Shown here: piece by piece, positions 45,333-55,529 of the stretch
Numbering within the stretch: the stretch's first letter is position 1
How the letters are laid out: each line of letters begins with the position of its first letter
Assembly (NCBI RefSeq): GCF_028622115.1
Contig: NZ_CP097263.1
Span: forward strand, 5,890,001 to 5,954,000
Source: Kutzneria chonburiensis
GTDB lineage: Bacteria > Actinomycetota > Actinomycetes > Mycobacteriales > Pseudonocardiaceae
Length of the DNA stretch: 64,000 nucleotides
Direction of reading: 5' to 3'
The notes under the pieces: model-generated
What the model was told of the DNA's origin: nothing
Database searches by the model: none
Seen by the model: only the letters and a program-made list of their open reading frames with translations
Translations under genes and position numbers: made by a program

Positions 45333-46946
45333 TCACGCCAGGGCGCGCACCCGCATCGCCTTGTGGGCCAGGGCGTCGCAGAGGGCCAGCCAGCTCGCCT
45401 CGACGATGTTGTTGTGCACGCCGACCGTCGTCCACTCGTGCTCGCCGTCGGTCGACTCCACGAGCACGCGGGTGATGGCGTCGGTGCCCGGGTGGTCGGT
45501 CAGGATGCGCACCTTGTAGTCGGCCAGCTCCACACTGTCCATCCAGGACAGGTGTGGCCGGAGTGCCTGGCGCAGCGCGGCATCCAGCGCGTGCACGGGA
45601 CCGTTGCCCTCGGCGGTGGCGATCACGCGCTCGCCGCCGACGTGCACCTTGACCGTGGCCTCGGACACGATCACGCCGTCCTGCCGGTGATCCAGCAGCA
45701 CCCGGTAGGACTCCAAAGTGAACGGTGGTTCGTCCACTTCGGACAGCTCGTTGCGCAGCAACAGTTCCAGCGAGGCATCGGCGGCCTCGAAGGACCAGCC
45801 CTTGGCCTCCAGCTCCTTCACCTTCTGCACGGCGCTGCCGACGGCGTCGGGCCGGCCGGCCAGGTCGAGCCCGAGCTCTCGTCCCTTGAGCTCAAGACTC
45901 GCCCGGCCGGCCATCTCGGTGACCAGGACCCGCATGCCGTTGCCGACGGTGGCCGGATCGATGTGGTTGTAGAGATCCGGATCCACCTTGATCGCGCTCG
46001 CGTGCAGCCCCGCCTTGTGGGCGAAGGCCGACGCCCCGACATAGGCCTGGTGGGTGTCGGGGGCGATGTTCGCGATCTCGGCGAGGGCATGGGACACGCG
46101 GGTCAGCTCGGCGACGGAGTCGGCGGGTACCACCGGCATCCCGAGCTTGGTCACGAGGTTCCCGATGACGGCGAACAGGTCGGCGTTGCCGGCCCGCTCC
46201 CCGTAGCCGTTGGCCGTGCACTGCACATGGGTCGCGCCGGCCTGCACCGCCGCGAGAGTGTTGGCCACCGCGCAGGACGTGTCGTCCTGGCAGTGGATGC
46301 CGACGCGCAGCCCGGTGCGGGCCATCACCTCGGTGACGGTCTGTCCGAGCCCGACCGGCAGCTGGCCGCCGTTGGTGTCGCACAGCACCACCACGTCGGC
46401 CCCGGCCTCGCCGGCCGCCTGGAGGACGCGCAGCGCGCACTCCGGGTCGTAGGCGTAGCCGTCGAAGAAGTGCTCCGCATCCAGGAAAACGCGGCGGCCC
46501 TGGGCCACCAGGTACCGGACGGTGTCGGCGACCATGGCGCAGTTCTCGTCGACGGTCGTGCGCAGCGCCCGTTCGATGTGCCGACGGTCGGACTTGGCCA
46601 CCAGCGTGACGACCGGGGCCTGCGAGTCGAGCAGGGCCTGCACCTGAAGGTCGTCCTCGACCTTCACGCCGGCCTTGCGGGTCGACCCGAACGCCACCAG
46701 CACCGCGTGCTTGAGCTCCAGCTCGCCGGCCGCGGCGCGGGCGAAGAACTCCGTGTCCTTGGGCAGCGCGCCCGGCCAGCCGCCCTCGATGAAGCCGACG
46801 CCGATGCCGTCGAGCAGGCGGGCCACGGCCAGCTTGTCCGTCACCGAATACGTGATGCCCTCGCGCTGGGCGCCGTCCCGCAGGGTGGTGTCGAAGACGT
46901 GGAAGCCGTCGCCCAGCGGCGTCCCGGCCGGTGTAGTCCTGCTCAA
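45333..46946 (-). CDS. cimA: (R)-citramalate synthase
   Basis: 537 residues. The HMGL-like TIM-barrel has VFDTTLRDGAQREGITYSV near residues 19-37 (catalytic Arg/Asp) and the metal-binding HCQDDTSCAVAN near 203. The C-terminal LeuA-type allosteric domain runs from about 400. The insertion FIEGGWPGALPKDTEFF is characteristic of CimA-type (TIGR00977) rather than LeuA. It condenses pyruvate and acetyl-CoA to citramalate, giving 2-oxobutyrate for isoleucine via LeuCD and LeuB. TTG 46946 follows AAGGAG. A transcription attenuator with an Ile-rich leader peptide precedes it. Confidence 0.92.
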   Translation of the reverse strand: MSRTTPAGTPLGDGFHVFDTTLRDGAQREGITYSVTDKLAVARLLDGIGVGFIEGGWPGALPKDTEFFARAAAGELELKHAVLVAFGSTRKAGVKVEDDLQVQALLDSQAPVVTLVAKSDRRHIERALRTTVDENCAMVADTVRYLVAQGRRVFLDAEHFFDGYAYDPECALRVLQAAGEAGADVVVLCDTNGGQLPVGLGQTVTEVMARTGLRVGIHCQDDTSCAVANTLAAVQAGATHVQCTANGYGERAGNADLFAVIGNLVTKLGMPVVPADSVAELTRVSHALAEIANIAPDTHQAYVGASAFAHKAGLHASAIKVDPDLYNHIDPATVGNGMRVLVTEMAGRASLELKGRELGLDLAGRPDAVGSAVQKVKELEAKGWSFEAADASLELLLRNELSEVDEPPFTLESYRVLLDHRQDGVIVSEATVKVHVGGERVIATAEGNGPVHALDAALRQALRPHLSWMDSVELADYKVRILTDHPGTDAITRVLVESTDGEHEWTTVGVHNNIVEASWLALCDALAHKAMRVRALA

Positions 46947-46987
46947 CGGTCTGCTCCTTGCGAGAGGGAAGCTGTAAGTGGCCCTGA

Positions 46988-47058
46988 AAAGCAAAAGACC
47001 CCCTGCGAATGCAAGAGGTCTGCGCGCCGGGTGCCGTCAGGGGCACTACCCGGCGCGC
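46988..47058 (-). promoter_or_regulatory. Transcription attenuator of cimA
   Basis: On the minus strand, a perfect 11-bp stem (GCGCGCCGGGT and ACCCGGCGCGC, 47022-47032 with 47048-47058) is followed by a second stem AGACCTC/GGGGTCT (47021-47015 with 47002-46996) and a TTTTGCTTTT run. The second hairpin is a classical rho-independent terminator located 42 bp before the cimA start. The first stem overlaps the last codons and stop of an Ile-rich leader peptide, so ribosome stalling would decide which structure forms. Confidence 0.75.
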
Positions 47059-47090
47059 TGCGCAATGATGATCACGGTGTGGAGAGCCAC
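47046..47090 (-). CDS. Leader peptide of the cimA attenuator
   Basis: Short frame reading MALHTVIIIAQRAG if it starts at GTG 47090, or MIIIAQRAG from GTG 47075. Three consecutive Ile codons (ATC ATC ATT) sense charged tRNA-Ile. A second mini-frame from ATG 47098 (MRVWLSTP) overlaps the inner GTG by four bases and could couple to it. No strong ribosome binding site is visible, so the true start is uncertain. Confidence 0.6.
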   Translation of the reverse strand: MALHTVIIIAQRAG

Positions 47091-47193
47091 ACCCGCATGC
47101 TGCCACACCCGGCCCGAACTGACCAAGCGTCGGACGAAACTTCCCACCAGTCGGGAATTTTAACCGAAACAGCCCATGACCGGTCCACCTTGC

Positions 47194-47217
47194 CGAAATT
47201 GGACTGGTCCAATTTCG
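47194..47217. promoter_or_regulatory. 24-bp perfect palindrome upstream of the Tm-1-like pseudogene
   Basis: Arms CGAAATTGGAC and GTCCAATTTCG separated by TG. The core TTGGAC-TG-GTCCAA is of the form bound by GntR-family (FadR/LldR-like) repressors. It lies 53 bp before the GTG of the broken gene and about 100 bp from the cimA leader start, on the opposite side. No GntR regulator is encoded next to it. Confidence 0.6.
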
Positions 47218-47269
47218 ATGGAAGGAGCAGCCTGGTCGTCAGCCGCCTTCGTCGAAGGGAGAAGGCTGC

Positions 47270-47937
47270 GTGGTCACTGTCGTCCTGCTGGGCGCGCCGA
47301 ACGCCGAAGGCGCCGAGTACGCCTGGCTGATGGACCGCGTCCGCGTCGGGGGCTGCGAGCCGGTCGCGCTCGACGGCGTCGGGGCCGCTGACGTCCTGGT
47401 CAAGCTGCACGAACAGGGCCGCTTACACGGCGTCCTGGCCGTCGGCGGGCCTACCGGCGGCTCCCCGCCTTCGCGGCCCTACGCGCGTTACCGATCGGGG
47501 TGCCCAAGCTGCTCGTCACCGCTCGGGACCACCACACCCACGGCGGCGTCACCGACGTCACCACCATGCACTCCGTGGTCGACATCGTCGGCATCGACCA
47601 GGTCTCCGAGCGCATCCTCGACAACGCCGCCGCCGCCATCACCGGCATGGCCCGCAGCTACCACGCCGGCCGGCACAACCCGACCCGCCACCACCGGCCG
47701 CTGGTCGCCACCACCGTGCCGGCCACCCGGCCCCGTCTCGAGCACTGGGGCTACGCCGTCGTCGTCGTGCCGGACAGCCGCCCGCTGCCGTCCCTTGTGG
47801 ACAGCGGCTTCCTCGCCGGCGTCATCTCCACCGACCCGGCCGCCACGTACGACGTCCCCCACGTGGTCTGCGACGACGCCGCCTTCGCCACCGACGCCGC
47901 CGACGACCTCCACCACGTCATCACCGGCTCCCCCTAA
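47270..47937 (+). pseudogene. Tm-1-like (UPF0261) ATP-binding protein, frameshifted and shortened
   Basis: The first ~62 codons (VTVVLLGAPNAEGAEYAWLM, later LHGVLAVGGPTGG) are in one frame. From about 47460 the continuation, LPAFAALRALPIGVPKLLVT and then TMHSVVDIVGIDQVSERIL, is in the -1 frame to 47937. These blocks match the Tm-1-like/UPF0261 family, normally ~400 residues; here about 220 remain. The family's N-terminal domain appears to have an internal deletion (after VALDGVG) and the C-terminal half is degenerate. One net base loss near 47450-47465 would explain the shift. Sequencing error could explain the frameshift but not the short length. Confidence 0.75.
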
Positions 47938-47938
47938 A

Positions 47939-48026
47939 CCCCGCGAGTCCCGCTTAGCGTCAGGGTGAATGCGTGAAACGGATTCACACATTCGGTGTGA
48001 CGCTGAGCGGGACTCACGGGGGTTTT
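47939..48026. repeat. Dispersed long hairpin, family 1, copy B
   Basis: Left arm CCCCGCGAGTCCCGCTTAGC (47939-47958), right arm GCTGAGCGGGACTCACGGGG, then TTTT. The centre TGAAACGGATTCA is the reverse complement of the centre of copy A at 5602-5690. It sits between the convergent pseudogene and leuB. Confidence 0.8.
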
Positions 48027-48032
48027 GGTGGG

Positions 48033-49073
<1,041 letters not shown>

Positions 49074-49266
49074 CCACACACCTCCCGGAGTTCGGTCCCA
49101 TCACGGGACCATCCATCTCTCGCGTGAGGCTACCCGTACTTCCCCTACTAATCGGAGTCCGAACACGCTTCTGGGGTGATCTCTCCCGAAGTGCGGGACA
49201 CCCGGATGGCGCAATCGCCACCCGTACGGGTGACATTGCGCCCCTGACCGGCCCCAACCTGCCGTG

Positions 49267-49309
49267 AAGGGGGCCTTCCTCCACTCCGAGTGCAGGAAGG
49301 CCCCCTTCC
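49267..49309. repeat. Dispersed hairpin, family 2 variant
   Basis: 15-bp perfect stem GAAGGGGGCCTTCCT / AGGAAGGCCCCCTTC around a loop with ACTCCGAGT, the same loop core as the other family 2 hairpins but with a different stem. Located 12 bp after serA on the minus strand, upstream of leuB; a terminator for serA. Confidence 0.8.
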
Positions 49310-49320
49310 TGACAAAACGG

Positions 49321-50919
49321 TCAGATCAGTGAGATGGAGCGCACGGTGTGGGCGCCGACGGCGGCGCCGATCGGCTCCAGCACGCCGGCGTCGACCGGGC
49401 GGTCGGCGCGCAGCAGCATGACGGCGTCGGAGCCGTCCTTGGTCTGCGAGATCTGCGCCGCCTCGATGTTGACGCCGGCCTCGCCGAGCAGGGTGCCGAC
49501 GGTGCCCATGACGCCCGGCCGGTCCTGGTACTCCAGCAGCACGAGCTCGCCGCCGGCCCGCAGGTCGAAGCCGCGGCCGTTGACCTCGACGAGCTTCTCC
49601 ACGCCGTCGAGGCCGGACAGCGTGCCGGAGACGCGCAGCGCGGTGCCGTCCGGCAGCGCGGCGCTCACGGTCAGCAGGCTGCGGTGGTTGGCGCTCTCCG
49701 CCTCCTTGACCAGGTTGACCGACACGCCAAGGGTCTCGGCCAGCGTCGGCGCGTTCACGAACGTGACCTGCTCGTCGACGATGCCGGAGAACACGCCGCG
49801 CAGCGCGGCCAGCGGCAGCACCGAGACGTCCTCGTTGGACAGTTCGCCACGGACGGTCACGGTCACCGAGGCCGGGGCCTTGCCGGCCAGGGCCGACAGC
49901 ACCACGCCGAGCTTCTGGGCCAGCGGCAGGTACGGGCGCACCTCGTCGTTGACCACACCGCCGCTGGCCACGTTGACCGCGTCAGGCACGAAGTCGCCGC
50001 GCAGGGCCAGCCGCACCGAGCGGGCCACGTCGGTGCCGGCGCGGTCCTGGGCCTCGGCGGTCGAGGCGCCGAGGTGCGGCGTCACCACGACGTTGGGCAG
50101 CTCGAACAGCGGCGAGGACGTGGTCGGCTCGGTCTCGAAGACGTCGATGCCGGCGCCGCCGACGTGACCGTCCCGAATGGACTCGGCCAGCGCCGTCTCG
50201 TCGACGAGGCCGCCACGGGCGGCGTTGACGATGATGACGCCCTTCTTAGTCCGGGCCAGCTGCTCCTTGCCGATCAGGCCCTTGGTCTCCGGGGTCTTCG
50301 GCAGGTGGATGGAGATCGCGTCGGCCCGCTCGAGGAGCTCGTCCAGGCTGACCAGCTCGATGCCCAGCTGCGCGGCGCGGGCCGGCGCGACGTACGGGTC
50401 GTACGCGATCAGCTCGGTGCCGAAGGCGGCGATACGGGCCGCGAACAGCTGGCCGATCTTGCCGAGGCCGACCACACCGACGGTCTTGCCCAGCAGCTCG
50501 ACGCCGGAGAACGAGCTGCGCTTCCAGGCGCCGCCGCGCAGGCTGGCCGAGGCCTCCGGGATGCGGCGGGCCACCGCCAGCAGCAGGCCGACGGCGTGCT
50601 CGGCGGCCGAGGTGATGTTGGACGTGGGCGCGTTGACCACCAGCACACCGTGCTTGGTGGCGGCCGGCACCTCCACGTTGTCCAGGCCGACGCCGGCGCG
50701 GGCGACCACCTTGAGCTTGCTCGTCGCCGCGAACACCTCGGCGTCCACCTGGGTGGCCGAGCGGACCAGCAGCGCGTCCGCGTCGGCGACGGCGGACAGC
50801 AGGGCGGCCCGGTCGGTGCCGTCGACGTGGCGGATCTCCACCTCGTCCCCGAACACCTCGATGGTGGATGGCGCGAGCTTCTCGGCGATCAGAACGACGG
50901 GACGACTGGCATTGGTCAC
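49321..50919 (-). CDS. serA: D-3-phosphoglycerate dehydrogenase
   Basis: 532-residue first enzyme of serine synthesis, the long type-I form. The NAD motif VGLGKIGQLFAARIAAFG is near residues 150-167, catalytic Arg in NAARGGLVDE near 230 and His in VVTPHLGASTAEAQDR near 280. An allosteric substrate-binding domain (about 320-450) and a C-terminal ACT domain (YQDRPGVMGTVGTLLGEAGV near 460) allow L-serine feedback. It lies between leuB and ilvC as in mycobacteria. Confidence 0.97.
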   Translation of the reverse strand: MTNASRPVVLIAEKLAPSTIEVFGDEVEIRHVDGTDRAALLSAVADADALLVRSATQVDAEVFAATSKLKVVARAGVGLDNVEVPAATKHGVLVVNAPTSNITSAAEHAVGLLLAVARRIPEASASLRGGAWKRSSFSGVELLGKTVGVVGLGKIGQLFAARIAAFGTELIAYDPYVAPARAAQLGIELVSLDELLERADAISIHLPKTPETKGLIGKEQLARTKKGVIIVNAARGGLVDETALAESIRDGHVGGAGIDVFETEPTTSSPLFELPNVVVTPHLGASTAEAQDRAGTDVARSVRLALRGDFVPDAVNVASGGVVNDEVRPYLPLAQKLGVVLSALAGKAPASVTVTVRGELSNEDVSVLPLAALRGVFSGIVDEQVTFVNAPTLAETLGVSVNLVKEAESANHRSLLTVSAALPDGTALRVSGTLSGLDGVEKLVEVNGRGFDLRAGGELVLLEYQDRPGVMGTVGTLLGEAGVNIEAAQISQTKDGSDAVMLLRADRPVDAGVLEPIGAAVGAHTVRSISLI

Positions 50920-51046
50920 GACACAGCTCCAGGTTTGACGCGCGCGACTTACTCGGACGGGCCACCGGCACGACGCTGTGCTGGACCTCGTCGCATCCTA
51001 CGAGTTGGCCGCCGTGATGGAAGGGGTGATGTTAACTTCCCCGTAA

Positions 51047-51316
51047 CTACCAGGGCTCATCGAACTCGCCGTCCCGCGCGCCTTTCACGAAGGCGTCCCA
51101 CTCCGCGGGAGTGAACACCAGAACGGGCCCGGTCGGCTGGGCGGAATTACGCATCGCCACGTAGGTGACGCCGTCGGTGTGCGGCACGAAGGCCACCTCG
51201 ACGTGCTCGCCCTCGGTGTCGTCGCCGTCACCGCGCTGCCACCGCACGCCGGTCAGGTCCAGGCTGCCGCGGACCTGCTTCTTGTCGTCATAGATCGGCA
51301 CGGAGTCGTTGCTCAC
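51047..51316 (-). CDS. DUF397-like protein
   Basis: 89 residues. The C-terminal block VAMRNSAQPTGPVLVFTPAE followed by WDAFVKGARDGEFD is the DUF397 signature. DUF397 genes usually pair with an XRE helix-turn-helix gene in actinobacteria and act in development or as toxin-antitoxin-like pairs, but no XRE partner is present here, so this is a solitary member. GTG 51316 gives a normal-length protein; the longer frame would include the ilvC terminator. Confidence 0.82.
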   Translation of the reverse strand: MSNDSVPIYDDKKQVRGSLDLTGVRWQRGDGDDTEGEHVEVAFVPHTDGVTYVAMRNSAQPTGPVLVFTPAEWDAFVKGARDGEFDEPW

Positions 51317-51336
51317 GCCCGGCAGCGTAACGGCGA

Positions 51337-51368
51337 ACGGCCCCCGCTCCGCAGGGAGCGAGGGCCGT
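51337..51368 (-). terminator. Terminator of the ilvBNC operon
   Basis: 14-bp stem ACGGCCCCCGCTCC / GGAGCGAGGGCCGT with one C/A mismatch and a 4-nt loop, 14 bp after the ilvC stop on the minus strand. Confidence 0.8.
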
Positions 51369-51381
51369 CCAGGGGGAAAGC

Positions 51382-52936
<1,555 letters not shown>

Positions 52937-52937
<1 letters not shown>

Positions 52938-54775
52938 CACACGTCCTCGTCGAACAGCGGGCGGATGCCGCGGGCGGCCATGATCTGGTCGTTGCCGGTG
53001 CCGGCAGCCACCATCGGCCACACCTGCGCGTCCTTGCCGACCACGAAGTCGATCACGACCGGGCGGTCGTTGATCTCCATCGCCTGCTGGATCGTGGCGT
53101 CCACGTCCTCCTTGGACTCACAGCGCAGCCCGGCGCAGCCCAGCGCCTCGGCCAGCATCTTGAAGTCCGGGATGCGGTGCTTGTGGGTGCCGAGGTCGGT
53201 GTGCGAGTACCGCTCCGAATAGAACAGGTTCTGCCACTGCCGGACCATGCCGAGGTTGCCGTTGTTGATCACGGCGACCTTGATCGGCGCACCCTCGATG
53301 GCGCAGGTGGCCAGCTCCTGGTTGGTCATCTGGAAGCAGCCGTCGCCGTCGATGGCCCAGACCACCTTGTCCGGCGCGCCGAACTTGGCGCCCATGGCGG
53401 CCGGCACGGCGAAGCCCATGGTGCCGAGGCCGCCGGAGTTGATCCAGCTGCTGGGACGCTCGTACTTGATGAACTGAGCGGCCCACATCTGGTGCTGCCC
53501 GACGCCGGCGGCGTAGATCGCGTCCGGGCCGGCGATCTGCCCGATGCGCTCGATCACGTACTGCGGGGCCAGCGCGCCGTCGGACGGCCAGTCGTAGCCC
53601 AGCGGATAGGTCTCCCGCCAGCCGTACGTCTCGGTGACCCACGGCGCGATGTCGGCGGTCGCGGTGTGCTCCCGCTCGGCCTTCACGGCGGCGATCAGGT
53701 CGCCCAGGATCTCCTTGCAGTCGCCGACGATCGGCACGTCCGCGCGGCGGTTCTTGGAGATCTCGGCCGGGTCGATGTCGGCGTGCACGATCTGCGCGTC
53801 CGGCGCGAACGAGCTGAGCTGCCCGGTGACCCGGTCGTCGAAGCGGGTGCCCAGCGCGATCAGCAGGTCGGCCTTCTGCATGGCCGCGACGGCCGCGACC
53901 GTGCCGTGCATGCCGGGCATGCCCAGGTGCTGCGGGTGCGAGTCCGGGAACGCGCCGCGGGCCATCAGCGTGGTGACCACGGGGATACCGGTCAGCTCGG
54001 CCAGCTCCAGCAGCTCGGCGGTGGCGCCGGACTTGATGATGCCGCCGCCGACGTAGAGCACCGGCCGGTGTGCGCCGGTGATCAGCTTGGCCGCCTCGCG
54101 GACCTGCTTGCCGTGCGGGCGGGTGGTCGGGCGGTAGCCCGGCAGGCGCAGCTCGGGCGGCCAGGAGAAGGAGGTGGTCTCCTGGAGCACGTCCTTGGGG
54201 ATGTCGACCAGGACCGGGCCGGGTCGGCCGGTGCTGGCGATGTGGAACGCCTCGGCGATCGCCCGCGGGATCTCCGCCGGGTCGGTCACGAGCACGTTGT
54301 GCTTGGTGATCGGCATGGTGATGCCGCAGATGTCGGCTTCCTGGAACGCGTCGGTGCCGATCAGCGCCCGGCTCTGCTGGCCGGTGATGGCGACCACCGG
54401 GACGGAGTCCATGTAGGCGTCGGCCAGCGGCGTCACCAGGTTGGTCGCGCCGGGGCCGGAGGTGGCCATGCACACGCCGACCTTGCCGGTGGCCTGCGCG
54501 TAGCCGGTGGCGGCGTGGCCGGCACCCTGCTCGTGGCGGACGAGCACGTGGCGCAGCGTCGTGGAGTCGAGCAGCGCGTCATAGGCCGGCATGATCGTGC
54601 CGCCGGGAATGCCGAACACGACCTCGCAGCCGACGGCCTCGAGCGAGCGCACGAGCGAGGCGGAGCCGGTCACGCGGACCGGGGCGCCGCCGGGCGGCGC
54701 GGGTTTCGGTGGCGGGCCGGGGCGCGGCGGAGTCGCGCCGGGGACCGGGGCTTGTCGCGAGGGTGCGCTGGTCAT
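52937..54775 (-). CDS. ilvB: Acetolactate synthase, large catalytic subunit
   Basis: 612-residue ThDP enzyme that forms acetolactate or acetohydroxybutyrate. The catalytic Glu lies in [20 protein letters not shown] near residues 65-84. The ThDP-Mg motif is [19 protein letters not shown], then [12 protein letters not shown], near 470-510. An extra ~35-residue Pro/Gly-rich N-terminus ([15 protein letters not shown]...) precedes the core. It is first in ilvBNC and preceded by a leader-peptide attenuator. Confidence 0.97.
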
Positions 54776-54830
54776 CGGGGCTGCCTCGGGGTCGGTGGTC
54801 CTGCGGAGGATTCATGGTGCAACAAGCATG

Positions 54831-54917
54831 AAAAAACCCCCGTCAACCACACTCGAAACGTGGTCGAACGAGGGTCGCGCGCCGACGCGGACTCATGGTC
54901 CCTAGGCGTCGGCGCGC
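54831..54917 (-). promoter_or_regulatory. Transcription attenuator of ilvBNC
   Basis: On the minus strand, a 12-bp perfect stem GCGCGCCGACGC / GCGTCGGCGCGC (54906-54917 with 54877-54888) is followed by a terminator hairpin (54875-54860 with 54850-54837, roughly ACCCTCGTTCGACCAC against GTGGTTGACGGGGGT) and a run of six T at 54831-54836. The first stem overlaps the end of a Leu/Val-containing leader peptide. This is the classical ribosome-mediated attenuation layout known upstream of actinobacterial ilvB. Confidence 0.85.
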
Positions 54918-54949
54918 CTCGGAAGTACGAGGCCGGTGTCACGCAGCAT
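54902..54949 (-). CDS. Leader peptide of the ilvBNC attenuator
   Basis: 15-residue peptide MLRDTGLVLPRRADA. The regulatory codons CTC-GTA-CTT (Leu-Val-Leu) include GTA and CTT, which are rare in this GC-rich genome and should heighten sensitivity to charged tRNA levels. A TACCGT hexamer ends 7 bp before the ATG and there is no ribosome binding site, so the transcript is probably leaderless. Confidence 0.75.
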   Translation of the reverse strand: MLRDTGLVLPRRADA

Positions 54950-55040
54950 GGCTCGGACGGTACTGCTGGCCGGGTCCGGGCGTCAACTCTGCGGGAAAAC
55001 GCTCCCGGATGGTGGAACGAAAAGCCCAGGTGCGAGGATC

Positions 55041-55460
55041 GTGAACGTGAGTGAGTCCGCCCCGCCGTCCGTCCAACGAGTGATCTTTCGCGTGCCGACG
55101 ACCGGCCTGCTCCCGCTGGGTCTGCTGGCCATCTGCGAGTCGCCGGTGGTGGCGTCCACCAACGCGGTGTTCGCGCTGCTCTACCTGATCCCGATCGTGG
55201 GCGCGGTGTGGATCCTGCGCACCCGCACGGTGGTCGACTCCGAGCAGCTGCGCACCCGGACCCTGTTCGGCTCCCGCACGCTGGCCTGGGCCGACATCCG
55301 CTCGCTCAAGCTGCCCCGCCGCGGCTGGCTCAACGCCGTGCTGGCCGGGGACGAGCTGGTCCCGCTGCCCGGCGTGCGCACCCGGCACCTGCCGATGCTG
55401 GCGGCACTGTCCGGCGGCCGGCTGTCCGATCCCGACGCCGCCGCCGGGGACGCGGAGTAA
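55041..55460 (+). CDS. PH-domain membrane protein (bPH type)
   Basis: 139 residues. Two hydrophobic segments lie at about 22-36 and 42-58 (FALLYLIPIVGAVWIL), then a small bacterial PH-like domain (VVDSEQLRTRTLFGSRTLAW, then LPRRGWLNAVLAGDELVPLP). The family is found between ilvB and ilvD in many actinobacteria; its function is unknown. GTG 55041 or 55047 are both possible starts. Divergent from ilvB. Confidence 0.82.
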   Translation: MNVSESAPPSVQRVIFRVPTTGLLPLGLLAICESPVVASTNAVFALLYLIPIVGAVWILRTRTVVDSEQLRTRTLFGSRTLAWADIRSLKLPRRGWLNAVLAGDELVPLPGVRTRHLPMLAALSGGRLSDPDAAAGDAE

Positions 55461-55529
55461 CCTGGTCTGCGAGCCGCGACCCGGTCCACGTCAACTTTTC
55501 CGCAAGGCCAATCAGTTTTTGGAGGAGCA

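Noticed and set aside
47270-47937. Programmed ribosomal frameshift instead of a pseudogene
   Set aside because: No slippery heptamer was recognised at the junction and the protein would still be about half the family length.
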